Below, piece after piece: positions 48,741 to 59,599 of a stretch of DNA of 64,000 nucleotides. Source of the stretch: Neckera pumila (lineage: Eukaryota; Streptophyta; Bryopsida; Hypnales; Neckeraceae); the NCBI GenBank assembly GCA_963969595.1, contig OZ018413.1:15303711-15367710 (forward strand), given 5' to 3'. A program made the translations under genes and the position numbers. Numbering within the stretch: the stretch's first letter is position 1; every line of letters starts with the position of its first letter. The notes under the pieces are model-generated. The model was not told the DNA's origin and ran no database searches. It saw only the letters and a program-made list of their open reading frames with translations.

Positions 48741-48827
48741 AATGAGAAGTTAGTTGGACGAAGCAGTGCTTCGAAGCCCTCTATTCATCGTCCAAAATAT
48801 AGACGCCGGAGCGCTTCAGGGTAGAGC

Positions 48828-49125
48828 AAACCATTTAAGAGCTAATTGCCTTCTCAGGGAAGCTAAGCTCCTTGAAACAATTTTCCAGTAAATTTTTGTA
48901 GGAAGAGAAATGGAAATGGCATCTAACCCAAGTCGTTTCATATTTTTTGGACCTTTGTGGAATTATCTAGTTACAAATTTTTAAAGCTGAAATGCAGTGG
49001 TCACTAAAAGTGACCACCTCCTAAAATGTAATTTGTTGGTACATTGAAGAAAGAAAAATGTACCTATGTGTCATGATTGTTTTTAGAGCATGGACGCTTT
49101 TAGAATAGACTATCTTAATGCACAC
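48828..49125 (+). repeat. Dispersed repeat R, copy 4, with perfect 21-bp hairpin
   Basis: Collinear with copy 3. At 48997-49017 it contains GTGGTCACT-AAA-AGTGACCAC, a perfect 9-bp inverted repeat around AAA. The hairpin is decayed in copy 3. Confidence 0.8.
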
Positions 49126-49129
49126 CAGT

Positions 49130-51731
49130 AGTTGACAATTCTTGCAAAAAAATGAGAAAAACAAATTGCTAGAATTTGGATTGTAGGCCTTCACTTTTGA
49201 AGAGAGCACCAATAACTAATAATAATATTGCATATAAATCAAGCACACAACATGTAATGAATACGATAGAATACCAGCAACAACATGAAAAATGGTAGAT
49301 TCAGTCATAAAGCAACACATGTTCTGTGATTTTTCACAACAACTTCATCAACTACAAATTTCTTGTGCTCCTTTACAGTTCATGCTCATATTTGGTTGAT
49401 GAATGACAATATTTAAGGCGGGGTTAACTCCTAAACGTCTCAAACCTTCTTTGAATTTTTGCACATTTTTGCTTATATCTTTGTACAGAAACATCATTTA
49501 CCAGAATTTCATGAATTTGGTCATTACAGAAGGTTGTCTTTTCACAGGCAGGATCAATAAAAAAAAATCAAATTGGAGCCCCTTTAGAACCTGGCTGGGT
49601 GTCCAGAACTTTGATAGAGAGTATTGGCTCTCGTATTGGACGGCCAGTGGACCGTCGTTACTGCAAATGGGGCAGCCCACATGAAAGCGCAGAAATAAAG
49701 ATGACTCCTTTGCAGACTTCAAATTGAAAGTGAAAGGGAGTCAAAGCCAATTGTGTGTTTTGACACGGAATGGCAAAGTTTTTTTTATCATGTCACACTC
49801 GTGTCTTGTTCATGTCGAAACTACAAAAGTCACTTCACACTTTTGCATGCAAGGGAACCGTGAGACACCTTTGATATATAACACAAAATGATAAATGATG
49901 GAAGATAATCTGGGTATATTTTTGGGGAGAGGCAAGTCAAATTCACTCAATAAATTATAACAAGAATTAAACATCATTGACACAATTTTTAGCATGAAAA
50001 GGGAATCAATACAAATTATTAAAACAATTATAAACTCTGCAATGGCAATAGACAGTTCCATTGAATCTTCAACTAGTACTCCAAATTGCAAAAGAGTTTA
50101 TTCCTACACTAATCTTTGTCAAATGTTATCAAGAGAATTTTTGCACATAGGAAAATGCTTATGAAGCTAATGCAAGGGGTTAGGTAAATTTTGGAAGCAC
50201 GATGAATTAGCTATGAAGTTTGAAATATAAAGGTTATAAGGTAAACGAGCATATCATAGGCAGACTGACTAGTTTGCCTTATTGACATTATTGAAACTTT
50301 AAAAAAGAAATCCACATAAAAGACAAATTAATGTGAGAAATAGAGAGAACAATTGAAATTTTTTTTTTATGAAAGTATGAATTTATTATGAATTTTTGAA
50401 GTGCACTATCCACTTGGCCCAAAATAGTCTCTAGACTTCTTGAAACCCACTAATAAGTGTACCCATAATGGTCATCTTACCACCTAAAGCACTCACAATG
50501 TTTCCTAATATGGCCACAACATAAAGGAATAAGAAAATCACTTCTTTTCATGAATTTACATTGAAAAGGTAGAAGTACCTAAAGCAGTCAATAATAACTC
50601 CATCACCATCACCCAAAGCATTGATTTTGGCCACTAACCAACCTAATGAAATCCTAATCTCATTTATCATAAAAAATCTATCATCGATTGATGTAAGACT
50701 ATAATGGATCATTCCTAGGTGTTTGCATTGGGCAATTTGCCTGTCATAGGCTTGTCTACCTTAGAAGAATTAATCTAAGTGCAACTTAGGTGATTACAAA
50801 ATCCATCTAATGCACACTAAGAAATTCATGAGGAACACTTCCCAAGCAAGAGGTTTAAATTGATTTTTTTTTTCTTATCAAATAACATCCGACATCCTCC
50901 ACGCATTTGGTCGTCACCCTTCAACTACTTTCCATTTTGCTTACAATACTCTGTGGTTCAAATTTTTTTCACCCAAAAGGACACATCACAACTTTTTCAG
51001 AGTCAACATTCAGTGCCTTAGTTTTGTCACCACCCATCTCAATTCAAAAAATGGTTCTCTATGCCAAATTCTAAATAGGTTACCATACGCCACTGACTTG
51101 CAGGGAATGTCCACCATTGATTTGCTTCAGAGGTACAGCGCAAAGAGTTAGGCTACATTGGGATGCATTTGAAATGGCATAAGAACTCCATACATTTATA
51201 AAAATCTGATATAACTAGAGTACAGAGTTCTTATGAGCACACTCTAGAGTTGGCTCTTGTAGTACCAAAAGTGTTCTCTGCCAAAAATCCCACCACAGAT
51301 TGCTTAAAATGCTTTCCACGAGGCGGATATTGTCCTCTTCCTTATCCATAGAGATGACATCCTCCCAAAAACCAAGGACTGCAGTGAGAATGAGAGGAAG
51401 AAAAAGGAAGGCAAGACCCTCCAGTGAGTTGAGGAAACAGTTGCATAAATATTCCCAATGGGAGGTCAATGCAATCATCTACAGTCTGATTACACAAATG
51501 ATTTTCTGCCCAGCTACTGAAGTCCCCATCAGCCATCAGACCATTTACATCTTGAACAGAAACTTGAGGTCAGAATCGAGTCAGCTACTGAGAAAAGTCC
51601 AAGAATATCAGATGAGAATGGCAAGCTTTCTTACAAGATTCCTCAACAAGAGCCAAGTTGAAAATCCAACAGTAAGACTGAACCACTGCCATCTGAGGAG
51701 AAATAGAGAAAAACTAACCTTATCATTCTAC
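49130..51731. other. AT-rich intergenic DNA, no gene
   Basis: Apart from the second TTAACTCCTAAACG repeat (49424-49560), nothing recognisable. It ends at the 3' side of the TPR-SET gene. Confidence 0.5.
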
Positions 51732-54700
51732 CTACGAGTGGTAGTCGTTCTTTTCAACTATGGACTGCAGGACACTAGCCTTCTGCTTTCCGTATGTAAA
51801 CCGACAAATGCTGAGAGCGCGATGGTTACCAGCCTTAAATTGAGTCGACTTCTTGCCAAAGGTTCTCCTCGCAGAATCTTTCGCCACCACCGCCATGTGC
51901 AGAGTGGTTTCGCTCCCTGGGCACACCGTTACCAGTGCTCCGACAATGGACTCGAGATGAGTGTGCAACTCATGGTCGCCACTGATCATGTCAATGTAAT
52001 GCAAGAATGACGAGCGCACCCAATTGTTCTCAGCTGTGTTCAGCTTGAAATCCTTCAGCTTGCTCTCGAGCTTGTGGAAGAATTTCAGTGCTGCCGAGGT
52101 CTGAGTGTCGGACAGCTGTTCGTCGGTTCCAAATTCTGGCTTGGATTTGCTTGCAAGCTCCATCTGCACAAAACAGAAATCAAGTGGCTATTTAACCAAA
52201 GATTCGTCCTAGTAAACTGACCGATTCCATGTGAAGCATTAATGAGTGCCAAATTTAAATGAGAAAAGAAAATTGCAAGTGGTGGTCAAAACATAAATAA
52301 AACTGAACAAAATAAAGTTTGCATATGAGCTACTCGGAAACTGCTAAACAAAAACGAGGACCAATTTGCGCTTTTTCGTCCTTAAGGGGAGAAAAACGAG
52401 TCACGAAAAGCAATGAAGCACAAATATACGAAAAGGATAAAGAAAAGCACATTAAGAAAGGAATCAGCCCTAGCTTGGACATCATGTGCACTCACCAGCT
52501 TGATGTATTGTTCGGTGACTTTAGAAAGAGAACTGTGCAATGCATCCTCGAGCTTGCAACGAGGACAGTAGCAAACAAAACCCCATCCCTTGGCACTGAG
52601 CTCCTTCCGTTGATCTAGAGGCTGGAAGATGTCGAAATAGGCGCGAGTCACTTCCTCGCCAGCTCGCAAGTCCCGAGCTGCAAACACAAAGAGAGCTTTG
52701 CCAACCAGAATGGCGGAGGAGCTGGGAAGGCACGAGTGATTGATAAAAGAGGGTAACCACCATAGCCCCCAGTGCTCTACCTGCAAAGCCAACAACCATG
52801 CTTTCTTCTCAATAAAAACAAAAAACTACCAACAAACTAGATGAAAGGTAGAGAACTCATTCGCATGATGAACTCATTCATGGGCTGAAGTCACCCATTC
52901 AAAGTGCAAGCGTGATCCAAACACATAATGAGATCAACTCCTAGGTCCTATCACAGCAAAGATGCTTCGTAGATGACATCCTCATGGTAATCTAACCTCA
53001 TGATTGGGATACTACTATTGAACTTTCAACATAGCTTATTCATAAGCAATGCAAATGACACATAATTGAGAGCATTAGAATCCTCTCAAAAACGGAACAA
53101 GGCCAATCCAAAAATATCGATGAAAGCTTAGTAGTAAACCCACACTAACTGACCTTGTCTTGCTCACCAGAACCAAGTAAACTGTTCTTCACCTAATACT
53201 ACTTCAAACTTCAACAATTTATTGGCTCTGTGCCAGAGGGGAGGAAGCTTTGCAATGACAGAAGCTATCCTGAGGAAGAAGTTTGAGCAGCTTCCCTACT
53301 CAAAAAAGCGAGCCAGTGCTACAGAGACAGAGCCACTCAAAGTGCAGCTGCTTGTTACTTATTCATTCAGTATCCAAATAATAAATTCTTTAAGAGCGTT
53401 GGAATCCTCTCAAAACAGGGGACAAACCACACAAAGGAAAAGCAATCCATTCTAATAAAAGAAACCATTCTCAAAAATGGGCATGGGAATGGATGCTCTA
53501 CCTTCTTGTCCTGCTCCCCAGAGCCAGGCAAATTCTTCCATCCCATGGTAGCATCCCCATTGATGGCATTGAGCTGGATGATCCGGCGGACACGGGCATG
53601 ATCCAAGTGCAGCTCATGCTCCCCAGACTCCGCGTCCGTCTGGTGCACAGACGGAGCAGGCAGAGATTTCTCCCCATCACAAAGCGTCGGCAGCTTCTCC
53701 AACCCTTTGTGATGTGCAGTTTCAAACACATGGCGGAAGCCTTCCTGCACCTTCCCGTCCACAAAAGCCTGCGAGATATCACGCCGAGTTTGGTCCACAT
53801 CTTGCAAGGCCAGAAACGCCATCGGATTCGACACCAGCAGAAGCTCACCAGCTTCCACATCTTTGGTTAACACTAAGCCACGCCCTCGCCCTCGCCCGAC
53901 GTCGGTGACGATCACAGGACCCACATAATCTGCTGAGAAGGGCGACTCGCCGGCTTGCTTCCCTTTCAAATAGTAATGGGCCAAGTCGTAATGGCCGTGG
54001 CAGCTTTGCTGGACGCCCGTGCTGCTCTCGTGGAGAGCCGCTTGTAGGTCCCTGTCGGTTGGCGCTCGAGGTGCAGCTGCCTGAAACACAAGCGCAAACA
54101 GGAAATTTCACCAAAAAAACTTGGAGGAACGCCGGTAAGACCTTCACACCTAGTAGTCGAAATCAATAGAGAAATGCGAGCAAACTTTCGAAGGTTTGAG
54201 AAATTTGAAGCAAGCTTGCACACACTTAGCCCTAAAAGCATGTAGTAGCATTCAATATTTCCAAATTCAGAAGAGAGATTGCACACTGTTAACCCTTGTA
54301 CGCAGTAGCATTCAACACAGAAATATATGTAAGAACTCTTTCACATACATGCGAAACCGGAAGAAAGTCCACAACCTTAACCCTAAAACCCCTGGGAGCA
54401 GTGCACGGGCGTTCAACAAGGACATATGTAACACATCTTTTACATTTATGCAAAATCAGAAGAACGTTTGTCAACTACAACCCTAGTAGACATTGCAATA
54501 GCAGTAATAGTTGCAGTTGCACATACTTCAATAAAGAAAAATGTGAGAAAGTCTTCGAATGTCAGAAGGCACTGCCCACCTGCAAAGTCGTCAAAGCTTG
54601 CTCGTACTGACTCAACCCTAGCAACGCCCTTCCTTTCCGAAACAAGCTCTTCAGATGACTCGGATCCCTGGACAGAGCTTTCTTCGCATCGGCTAATGCC

Positions 54701-56706
54701 TTCCCGAACTCCTGAAGCCGGATGTACGCTTCGGCTCTGTTGGAGTAGCCTAGAATGATCTCACTATTTCGCACGAGCTTCCCTTGCCGATACTCCTCGG
54801 CTTCGGCCAGGCGAATACTCCTCGTGTACAGATCCGCCGCGCTTACGAAATTCTCCTCCCCAAACATCAGGTTTCCCAGCACTCGTAACTCATTAGCACT
54901 GTGCGTTTCCAGAGCATCGCTAGATGGTGGAGCTGTAGTAGTCGTCGCAGAACTCGTCTTGCTGATCGGAGCAACAACTACCTCTTCTTCCACCTTGATG
55001 TTGTCGTTGCTATCAGGGATTTCAGTTTCAGCGGTGGTAGACTCGTCACGAGAAGCTGCTGCTGCTGCTGCTGAGTCCCCAAGTGCTCTAGCTTTGGAGT
55101 CTTCCACGTCCTGCACCGCTAACAAACTGTCGCTGCGCTGAAATTGCTTCCTCATAAGTGGCCTCTTGATCTCTGGAGCCTGGGTTATGCCATTTTGTAG
55201 GGTTTTGAGCTCCTCCTTGGAAGGCTCCTTGGAATTGTCGTCTTCGTTAGTACTCACTGAAGCTTCACCGATGGTGGCTTCAATGGCAGGTTGTTCTGCT
55301 TCTACAGCCTCCTCAACAGCAGCAGAAACCTCCGGTTGTTCGGCAACCTCGGATTCATCTATAACAGCATCTTGAGGAGGCGCCTCCTTTTCAAGCTCAA
55401 GGCTCTTCGGCAACGCATCGGGGACGCCTTCGAGGGATTCTTCTTCTGGAGTTTCGACATCCTTGGCTCCACGACGTTCTTCAGCTTTTGGAGTGGTGGG
55501 CTCTTCCACGCTTTCATTCGGCAGATCTTTTTTCACGGCTATCTCAAGTTGTGACTCTTCTTGCACAACTACAACAGGTGCGGGACTGGGTGTGGGCTTC
55601 GGAGACTCAACAATTGGAGATTCATGCAGTCTGTCAACCACGACTGGTTTTGATTCTACTGGTTTTGACGCAACAGATTCTTCCGCTTCGTGCAATCTGT
55701 CCACCACTAGTGGTTTTGATTCTACTGGTTTTGACGCAGCAGATTCTTCCGCTTCGTGCAATCTGTCCACCACTAGTGGTTTTGATTCTACTGGTTTGGA
55801 TGCAACAGGCTCTTCCGCAATGACTGCTTTCACCTCCTCCTTCACTGGTGACTGCACCTCCTTCGCTTCCGCCTTGGATGGGGAGCCCGCCTTGGATGGG
55901 GAGCTTCTGGCTGCTGCTCCATGTGCATGCTCCTCCCGATGATGTGCCGCTGGCCTTTGGAACATCCCCGACATCCGCCGTGAATCCAAGCTTTCCAGTT
56001 GCGCCAGCTGCTCCTGCTTCATCTGCTGCTCGAACAAGTGAATTTTCCTCGAGAAGTCCTCGTGATCACGGCTATGGATCCTCTCATCCTCGTACCCCAC
56101 CGCACCATAAATCAAGTGTCCATTGTCGCCCGTATTCTCAGGCCGCGAAAGAAATGCGATGTCATTCGGTCGCTCCACCAGCACTCCAACCACCCCATCT
56201 GGAAACCGAGTCAGATACGGATCCCGCACGGTTACCCTTGATCCCTCCGGATAGCAGTTCTGCGCTTGCGCCATGCTCGCTCTCACATGCAATGCATTTG
56301 TCATAATAAGCTTCGTGGCTAATCCTGAGTCTTCCTCCAAGACATTTACCACAGAAGTCACTTTAAGTGACTTCGCACATAAGCGTCCTTCCAGAGCGTG
56401 TCTGCGATGCGTCTTGCCCACTTTCATGTCGGCCAGGGACAGAAGCTTGAAGTCCTTCCACGGAGACTCCGCGTACACGGGCGGGATCGGAGGGGCTTCG
56501 CTGTTGGGAAGGGAGGTGCCTGGGAGTAAGCCGCGTTCGAGCATGTAAGCATCGTGAAGGGCTGCGTGGTGCGCCGCGAGTAAGCCAGTTTTGTCGAACT
56601 TCTCACTTGCGTGGACAGTCTCGGCGTGGCCGGGGCCTACGAGCTTGCTCGTCACGGAAGAAGATCCCCCCGGCGACGCTTGATCCATGTGGGGCGTGAC
56701 GCTCAT
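51732..56706 (-). CDS. TPR-SET domain protein (putative lysine methyltransferase, SMYD-like), four exons
   Basis: Exons (minus strand): 56706-54580, 54080-53502, 52780-52496 and 52163-51732, all joined in phase 0 with GT/AG introns (CAG|GTGGGC, AAG|GTAGAG, CTG|GTGAGT). They give 1,140 aa. Residues 1-200 form a conserved N-terminal region (SLADMKVGKTHRRHALEGRL, PEGSRVTVRDPYL). About 200-600 is acidic and disordered with three repeats near residues 299-365. About 604-709 are TPR units (GNLMFGEENFVSAADLYTRS, GYSNRAEAYIRLQEFGKALA, LFRKGRALLGLSQYEQALTT). The SET domain starts at about 762 (RGLVLTKDVEAGELL) and holds NHSCLPS (916-922), GEEVTRAYF (943-951) and post-SET cysteines 972, 974 and 977. 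SMYD-like SET proteins methylate lysines using S-adenosylmethionine; no MYND finger was recognised. Plant TPR-SET proteins share this order. Substrate and location are unknown. The ATG follows an in-frame stop. The gene looks intact. Confidence 0.92.
55620..55815 (-). repeat. Three tandem 66-bp coding repeats in the TPR-SET gene
   Basis: Three in-frame units of about 22 residues with consensus ASKPVESKPLVVDRLHEAEE. Units 1 and 2 are nearly identical at protein level; unit 3 has PVVVDRLHESP. The low divergence suggests recent unit gain and probable length variation between individuals. Confidence 0.9.
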
Positions 56707-59200
56707 TGGCGACCAGAAGAAGGGGGTTCAGGGATTTGGAGAACTTGGAGGATGAGCGAGGATTGGAAGCTCACGGGGGACACCAATTGCTCTCTTGCCA
56801 TCCGCAAAGCATCCACATCTGCACCTGCACAACGGAGAAGACATCAGGCCACAATAGTGAGGCAAAAGCTCGGGATGGAAAGCGATCTCTACATCAATTT
56901 TGTTTCATCAATTTCAACACAAATGCAATGCTCCGGATGGAAAGCTATCTCTCTCCAGCAATTGTGTCATCGATTTCAACACCAATGCAAATGATCGCGT
57001 GCATTATTACTAACTCCTCGCAAGATAGGTTCGAATCAGACGGTTTCAATCATTCCGGGTGTTGTCCAGACACCACCTATTTAATGAATTTGACGCTAGT
57101 ACTGTACTACAATAGTGAGCACATTTATATCTGGATGGGGCCTGACATTCCCCAACCCCAACGCTGGGTAGCAAGACAGAGGAGAGCAACGCGTATCACT
57201 TCATGATTAGCTCGATTCCAATAGGATATCTAGAACACAACTTAGCTCGAAATCGAACACCATCTTTGTAATTTTGATGGTCTTATCCTCCTCTCACGGC
57301 TCGTTTTCTCAGCTCGGCGAGACGGAGAGTCTTTGCATGGCAACGCCCACTGAAAAGAATCTGACGCTCTGCATGTGTATGTGCACATTAAATGTAAAGG
57401 ACACTAAAACTGTAAGGAACCTAACCCTGTCTTCAATTGACTGATCCCTCAGGCTCATCTCTTACAATATACTCAGTAAACTGACCATCAATTAGCAAGT
57501 GGAGTGTAACCATCACTTGGATGTCCTCTGATCTCTGAACGAAAAAAAGGGTCTGTCTACTGTCCCTTCAGTAGCAGTCTAAAAGCTTCAACGTTTTATG
57601 ATTGCATAATAATTGTACCACGCATAGTGATAAATTTGACAGTTTGTTTGAGTATTGTAGTATCCAAAATGATCTCACCAGTGCGCATAAGAGTGACCTC
57701 CCAATGAAAGCACATTCCAACATACGCACATTCCTACATACTGGTTTAAACGCTTAAATATGGACACAAATAGAATTCGTGTTTATATTGAAAGGCATTC
57801 CCAAATCGCAAAGCAGAGTACATCGAAGTGGAGAGTTACTCTGATTACTCCTCCATCATCGCTTTGAAGTCTAGAAATACGAAAGCCTGCTTTCGAACAC
57901 CAAATATTATTAATAATATTATTATAATAATCACTCTTATACCTCTTTTCTCCGCCAAACCAGCATCTTCTAACATCAGATTCGCACTCTCGCCATTGAT
58001 TTGAACACTGAACCTCTTGCATTCACAACTGAAACAGCCCCCCAGTACTCACTCTCCTTTCAATTTCAGGGATTCGTAATTAGATGATCTTTCCCCCAGC
58101 AGCACTACGGTCGTTTCTGTGAGACCAGAGTGTTTCAGATGACATTCAAATGCAGCGAGCTCTCAAAACTAAGACCAGAATAGATCTGAACTGCGCCCCT
58201 CTGGAAAAGTGCCAATCTCATTGAAATCTTTTCATTTCAACACGCATTGTTCACAACACTCTTACTACCCCCGATCGACTCGTCAAAAGTCATTTGCTCA
58301 AACCCCCCAAAGGAGGGCTGCTCTAAACTACTACGTCCCACCAGAAGACAAGCGCCTGCTACAATTTCCGAAACAATTACTCCGTACATCATTATTACAT
58401 TATTTATTATAATTACTATTCTCATCATCCTCTTACGCCTCGTTTTCTCCGCCCGACACCAGCACGGAGAATCTACAGTCGCGACATCGCCCGCCCCTCT
58501 TGCAAATGCACTCACTACTTCATCCCTCCTCAAATTCACTTCAATTTCAGGGGATTCCTGATTAGAGGATCTCTGCCGTAGTAGCCATAATCCACAACAC
58601 GAAACACTCACAACAATCCGTCATGCACACAACAGCACCTTTCGTAACTAACCCCGATGATCGACTCCCAAACCAAAAGAAACAAAAGTCACCACCAAAG
58701 AAATCCTCGCTCAATCAAACCCCCAAAACAATCCAAAAACCCAAATCCCAACTGCCCACATTCCCGCACAAAAAGTAACGTACCTCGCGGCTGCGGCTGC
58801 GGCTACGGACCCGATCTTGGTGCTACAACCAAGACTTCCGCCGGAGCTGCCCCCAACCCAAGACAAGCCGGATGGATTCCCGAGTTGGGGCGAATCGATC
58901 GATCGATTCCAAATGCGGGATGGTAGATCGGCAATGCTGGTTGGCAAATTCTGTCTTGGTTGGACTATTAACTGATTGCGATCTCTTTTGTGGGCTCTGT
59001 TGTGAGGATTGATTGTTGCTGCAGAAGAGATTGTTTGCAAGGCGGGAGAAGGGATAAAGAAAAGGGAGAGAAAAACCGGGGTGGCACCAAAGGAATTGGC
59101 TGCGACACGCCTCGGAAAGCTGGGGGAAGAAGACGACGAAGAAGATGAGGTTGGATCTCGGCGAAGAGGTTGAGCTGCCTGCGAGCTGACAATTTTACTT
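56707..59200 (-). other. Probable 5' UTR exons and leader intron of the TPR-SET gene
   Basis: Upstream of the ATG, an acceptor-like GTGCAGGTGCAG lies near 56827 (minus strand). A donor CGCGAG|GTACGT lies near 58785, preceded by a GC-rich, stop-poor stretch up to about 59.2 kb. This fits a two-exon 5' UTR with an intron of about 1.95 kb. A 179-aa frame over 59250-58711 is low-complexity Ser/Ala and runs through the donor, so I read it as leader. Inside the intron, a diverged direct duplication pairs 57885-58100 with 58370-58580 (both contain CAATTTCAGGG-ATTC and TTAGA-GATCT words). Confidence 0.5.
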
Positions 59201-59289
59201 GCGCTCCTTTTCTGCAATTCTTCCGTTCTGTTGCTCCGAGATCCGCCCATTGCGGCAGCCTGTCTGGCTATCTGGGATACGCTCGCCGC

Positions 59290-59490
59290 TACCGACCGAT
59301 GGTCGGGACGGACGTGGGAAGGACGTGGCGGGAGTCGTTTGAGGGTGCAACCGATGGTCGCGGAACTGGATGCCGCGCTCGGCTCCTGTACCGACCGGTG
59401 GTCGGGTCGTGGGTTGGACGGACGAGGAGTGGAAGTCTTCTTTCCCCGACTGATGGTCGCGGAAACTGGGGCTTCCCCCCCGGCTTGTTC
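59290..59490. repeat. GC-rich tandem repeat in the TPR-SET promoter
   Basis: Two diverged units of about 97 bp (from 59295 and from 59391), each starting ACCGACCG(A/G)TGGTCGGG and carrying a second GATGGTCGCGGAA word halfway. The word (C/A)GATGGTCG therefore occurs four times at about 50-bp spacing. It lies just upstream of the presumed TPR-SET transcription start and may be a repeated regulatory site. Confidence 0.75.
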
Positions 59491-59599
59491 CCATGTTCGT
59501 CTCGTGGTGTGCGTGCGCGGCTCTGTTCCCGAGACCCAAGTACCTACCAGCGTAAATGTTTTGCCCTACTGTAGCACTGTTGCTCATGTGGCGAACTGG

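Noticed and set aside
55463..55942. 159-aa plus-strand frame
   Set aside because: It is antisense to the repetitive exon of the TPR-SET gene, and its Ser/Thr-rich repeats mirror those coding repeats.
57025..57040. tRNA-like T-loop GGTTCGAATC
   Set aside because: The flanking bases do not form a T-stem and no acceptor or anticodon arm can be placed.
58711..59250. 179-aa minus-strand frame upstream of the TPR-SET gene
   Set aside because: Low-complexity, GC-rich and running through a good donor site; read as 5' UTR.
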